Source: Nitratireductor pacificus pht-3B (GTDB taxonomy: Bacteria; Pseudomonadota; Alphaproteobacteria; Rhizobiales; Rhizobiaceae). Taken from it: a stretch of 64,000 nt of DNA. Positions 62,054-64,000 of this stretch are shown piece by piece (position 1 is the stretch's first letter; every line of letters starts with the position of its first letter). Where the stretch lies: the NCBI RefSeq assembly GCF_000300335.1, contig NZ_AMRM01000011.1, positions 84,892 through 148,891 of the forward strand, given 5' to 3'. The notes beneath the pieces are model-generated. The model saw only the letters and a list, made by a program, of their open reading frames with translations. It was not told the origin of the DNA and ran no database searches. The position numbers and the translations under genes were made by a program.

Positions 62054-62607
62054 ACAGGACATCGCCAAAGCTCCACCGCTTTCGGAACACATGGATGACC
62101 GCACAGCAGATTGCCGAAGTAACCGGCCTGAAGGTGCGTACCGTTCACCGTCGCATTCAGTTCAGCCTTCCCATTGAAGGGCCGGCACGTAGGGGACCGG
62201 AACCGAAGCGGTATGAGTTCCGTGGCAAACTCGCCACGGCACGGGAAATCATGGCAGAAACCGGATTGTCGCGCTCTCAGGTTCACAAGCGCACGGATGG
62301 CGTTCGGTTCTTCGATCTGGACGAAACAACAGACCCGTATGCGGACTTCCAGCCGAACTGTCGCTTCGTCACCTATCGCGGCATCAAAGACAGCTTGGCA
62401 GGTTGGGCACGCCGCACGGGCATCCCTCGCCATGCAATTGCATACCGAATTGAATGTGGGTGGCCACTCAAGCGTGTCCTAACCGAACCCGCCATGCGCC
62501 CCCATCAACGCAAGCGATACCAGCGCAATGCCGAGATCATCCGCAGGATGCTTGAGGGCTTCAGCAAGCGCGCCGTCAACCTACAATCTCTGGAGCGGCT
62601 AGCATGA
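62050..62607 (+). CDS. Putative DNA-binding protein with repeated helix-turn-helix units
   Basis: 185 residues from the ATG at 62050. Two similar HTH-like segments: MTAQQIAEVTGLKVRTVHRR and TAREIMAETGLSRSQVHKR, then a third, SLAGWARRTGIPRHAIAYRI. Each reads as an Ala/Glu-x-Gly turn plus recognition helix. Could act as a small terminase or regulator; the position beside the HNH gene makes a small-terminase-like role worth testing. No known family named. Confidence 0.62.
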   Translation: MNRTSPKLHRFRNTWMTAQQIAEVTGLKVRTVHRRIQFSLPIEGPARRGPEPKRYEFRGKLATAREIMAETGLSRSQVHKRTDGVRFFDLDETTDPYADFQPNCRFVTYRGIKDSLAGWARRTGIPRHAIAYRIECGWPLKRVLTEPAMRPHQRKRYQRNAEIIRRMLEGFSKRAVNLQSLERLA

Positions 62608-62612
62608 TCACC

Positions 62613-63158
62613 TCAGCCAAAAAGACCAACTGCCACACCAATGGCCGTGGACGCACCTCGTTTCACCAGCTTTACCGCTCTCTGGATGCGAACGTGCCGC
62701 TTCACTTTCTCAGTCACATCGAAACGAAAATCCGCAGGGTCGGTCCGTCCATTTTCGAATTCATTGACAACGATATCACCGATTTCACCCATTATCGTGA
62801 TGACTTCCTCTTCGGACATCCCGGAAAGCGAAACGTAAAAGTAATCACTCTCCTGAGTGTAGTTCTCGAACAAAATTACCGGAAGTTCAGCGGTGCCGAT
62901 GCCCTGTTCTTTTATGACTTGGCGCGAAAGGTGGATGCCATAACTTCTTTTCGTCAACGGCACGTCAATCGCATAGCCACCCTCCTTGTAGGGAATAAGC
63001 ATGTGCCAAGCGCGACCCACATGAGCGTCAAAGCCCCATTTCGCATTCATCACGACTTCAATATTGCGTTGAGTGTAACCACTATCCAAGAACAGAGTTA
63101 TCAGCGCCCGCTGCCGTTTGTACCTGTCGAGTTGTTGTTTGCTCGAAATAGTAAGCAT
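62613..63158 (-). CDS. Reverse-strand cargo (moron) gene of unknown function
   Basis: 181 residues from the ATG at 63158, which follows GGAGGGGAAGG; its 3' end is five bases from the convergent upstream gene. Soluble mixed alpha/beta core (RALITLFLDSGYTQRNIEVV, PVILFENYTQESDYFYVSLS) and a hydrophobic C-terminal segment (GASTAIGVAVGLFG). Base composition is lower in GC than its neighbours. Placement against the late operon is typical of morons carrying lysogeny-expressed traits such as superinfection exclusion or defence. No family recognised. Confidence 0.72.
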   Translation of the reverse strand: MLTISSKQQLDRYKRQRALITLFLDSGYTQRNIEVVMNAKWGFDAHVGRAWHMLIPYKEGGYAIDVPLTKRSYGIHLSRQVIKEQGIGTAELPVILFENYTQESDYFYVSLSGMSEEEVITIMGEIGDIVVNEFENGRTDPADFRFDVTEKVKRHVRIQRAVKLVKRGASTAIGVAVGLFG

Positions 63159-63318
63159 GCCTTCCCCTCCAAAACCCAAACGCGTCAAGCCAAAGTCACG
63201 GCGAACTCTACACACGTCAATCTCCGACACCGGGGTATGCGACGACTTTCATCTAACCCACTGGGACCGGCGCGGGGAGTCGCGTGCGCGATTTGCATCC
63301 CCGGAAGGAGCTTTCGCA

Positions 63319-63609
63319 ATGACCATCATTAGCGTGGAAGATGCGAAGGCGCATCTAAACATCACCGTGGATACCGACGACGCGTTGCTTTCCGGAAAGA
63401 TTGAGGCTGCCGAGGCGTGGATTAGCCGCTGGCTGGAAACCCCGCTTGCCGAGATGGCCGAAGTGCCAGCCGATCTGAAGGAAGCCATTCGGCTGCTTGT
63501 AGGGCATCTCTACGAAAACCGGGAAGCAACCCTTGTTGGCATCACAGCCGAGGAAATGCCCTTCGGCATCTGGGACATCATCAACCAGCATCGGGCGTGG
63601 AGTTTCTGA
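63319..63609 (+). CDS. Phage head-tail connector protein (gp6-like)
   Basis: 96 residues from the ATG at 63319 (AAGGAG upstream). ISVEDAKAHLNITVDTDDAL opening and the helical AAEAWISRWLETPL, then LKEAIRLLVGHLYENREA are typical of the gp6/HK97 connector family, usually coded next to the capsid gene. Here several genes, including the moron, intervene. Confidence 0.88.
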   Translation: MTIISVEDAKAHLNITVDTDDALLSGKIEAAEAWISRWLETPLAEMAEVPADLKEAIRLLVGHLYENREATLVGITAEEMPFGIWDIINQHRAWSF

Positions 63610-63610
63610 C

Positions 63611-64000
63611 ATGGCAAAGAACCCCGGTCTGACCCGTCTGCAAAAACGCCTCGACGCGATCCCCCGCGCCGTCAAACAGGCTGTGCAACCAGCTTTGAAA
63701 ACATCCGGTGATGAACTTGCCCACCGCATGCGTGCGCTAGCTCCGGAAGACACAGGCGCATTGAAGGGCAGTATTGCGGTGACGGCACCGGGGGGCACCA
63801 CACCGCCCTATTCGCAGCCGGGTGGTTCCCAGACTGCAACGGAAAATCAGGTTCTGGTTACTGCTGGCAATTCTAAGGTCCGCTATCCGCACCTTGTTGA
63901 ATACGGCACCGCCAACGCCGAAGCGCAGCCCTATTTCTGGCCTGCTTACCGGCTCACGAAGAAGCGCATCACCAACTGTGTTTCGGCGTGGAATAAGGAC
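63611..64000 (+). CDS. HK97 gp10-like tail component, 3' end outside window
   Basis: 130 residues visible. GLTRLQKRLDAIPRAVKQAV, ALAPEDTGALKGSI, and YPHLVEYGTANAEAQPYFWP match the HK97_gp10 family (head completion/minor tail protein). Starts two bases after the connector gene. Frame still open at 64000. Confidence 0.9.
   Translation, partial: MAKNPGLTRLQKRLDAIPRAVKQAVQPALKTSGDELAHRMRALAPEDTGALKGSIAVTAPGGTTPPYSQPGGSQTATENQVLVTAGNSKVRYPHLVEYGTANAEAQPYFWPAYRLTKKRITNCVSAWNKD

Larger units (their letters stand above)
55950..64000 (+). mobile_element. Prophage (HK97-type head and siphovirus tail genes), partial, continues past window end
   Basis: From about 55.95 kb the base composition falls toward AT and phage structural genes follow in one direction. 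No integrase, terminase, lysis or replication genes are visible. The left limit is set by composition and the first phage-like gene, not by an identified att site. The order (portal, chaperone, protease, capsid, tail tube, chaperone, regulators/HNH, connector, gp10) differs from standard HK97, where connectors follow the capsid directly. Confidence 0.8.

Noticed and set aside
63118..63318. N-terminal extension of the connector gene
   Set aside because: The frame is open upstream, but the ATG at 63319 has AAGGAG at the right distance and the family starts there; the upstream part is the promoter side of the moron gene.

Overview
The window is high-GC alphaproteobacterial chromosome. The complete PhyR-NepR-EcfG stress cascade, a pst-phoU-phoB operon with long PstC/PstA N-termini, serC-serA with a serC-type leader, and small Rhizobiales-style palindromic repeats point to Hyphomicrobiales (Rhizobiales). 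A full ectoine/hydroxyectoine operon suggests a salt-exposed relative of Mesorhizobium, Nitratireductor or Aquamicrobium; the genus is an inference. The last 8 kb is prophage-derived and has different base composition and codon use.

Layout. 1-3.5 kb: the end of an APH(3')-type kinase gene, then an unrecognised module of three overlapping membrane-anchored genes facing a polytopic membrane protein. 3.5-13.8 kb: repeats, a small secreted protein, an exported alpha/beta hydrolase, and an alpha-2-macroglobulin/PBP1C pair (periplasmic protease trap plus peptidoglycan repair synthase). 13.8-26.7 kb: mostly housekeeping genes: KDG kinase, an EPS sugar transferase, a DMT exporter, serA, serC, purA, rpoH, rluD and tRNA-Glu. 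26.8-36.6 kb: a hybrid histidine kinase, then pstSCAB-phoU-phoB behind a Pho box, with no phoR in the cluster.

36.6-45.6 kb is a general-stress-response island. phyR is divergent from nepR-ecfG, with a FATGY-type single-domain receiver next to them. Around these lie typical EcfG-regulon genes (UPF0391 protein, YqjD-like DUF883 protein, holin-X-like membrane protein, Dps, lipid kinase, PRC-barrel protein). Five sites match GGAAC-N16-CGTT exactly and sit upstream of phyR, nepR-ecfG, the UPF0391 gene, the DUF883 operon and the PRC-barrel gene. The island therefore looks like a regulator plus part of its own regulon.

45.8-47.7 kb: an overlapping ring-cleaving dioxygenase/hydrolase/acetyltransferase operon. 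48.3-54 kb: ectABCD-ask on the minus strand, divergent from a MarR-type ectR, with a perfect dyad between them.

From about 55.9 kb to the window end lies a prophage remnant or incomplete HK97-type cluster: portal, tail chaperone, prohead protease, capsid, tail tube, second chaperone, two DNA-binding proteins, HNH nuclease, a reverse-strand moron, connector and gp10-like protein. No integrase or terminase is visible here, and the prohead protease carries an in-frame amber codon just before its catalytic His. A frameshifted lipoprotein gene lies just outside its left edge.
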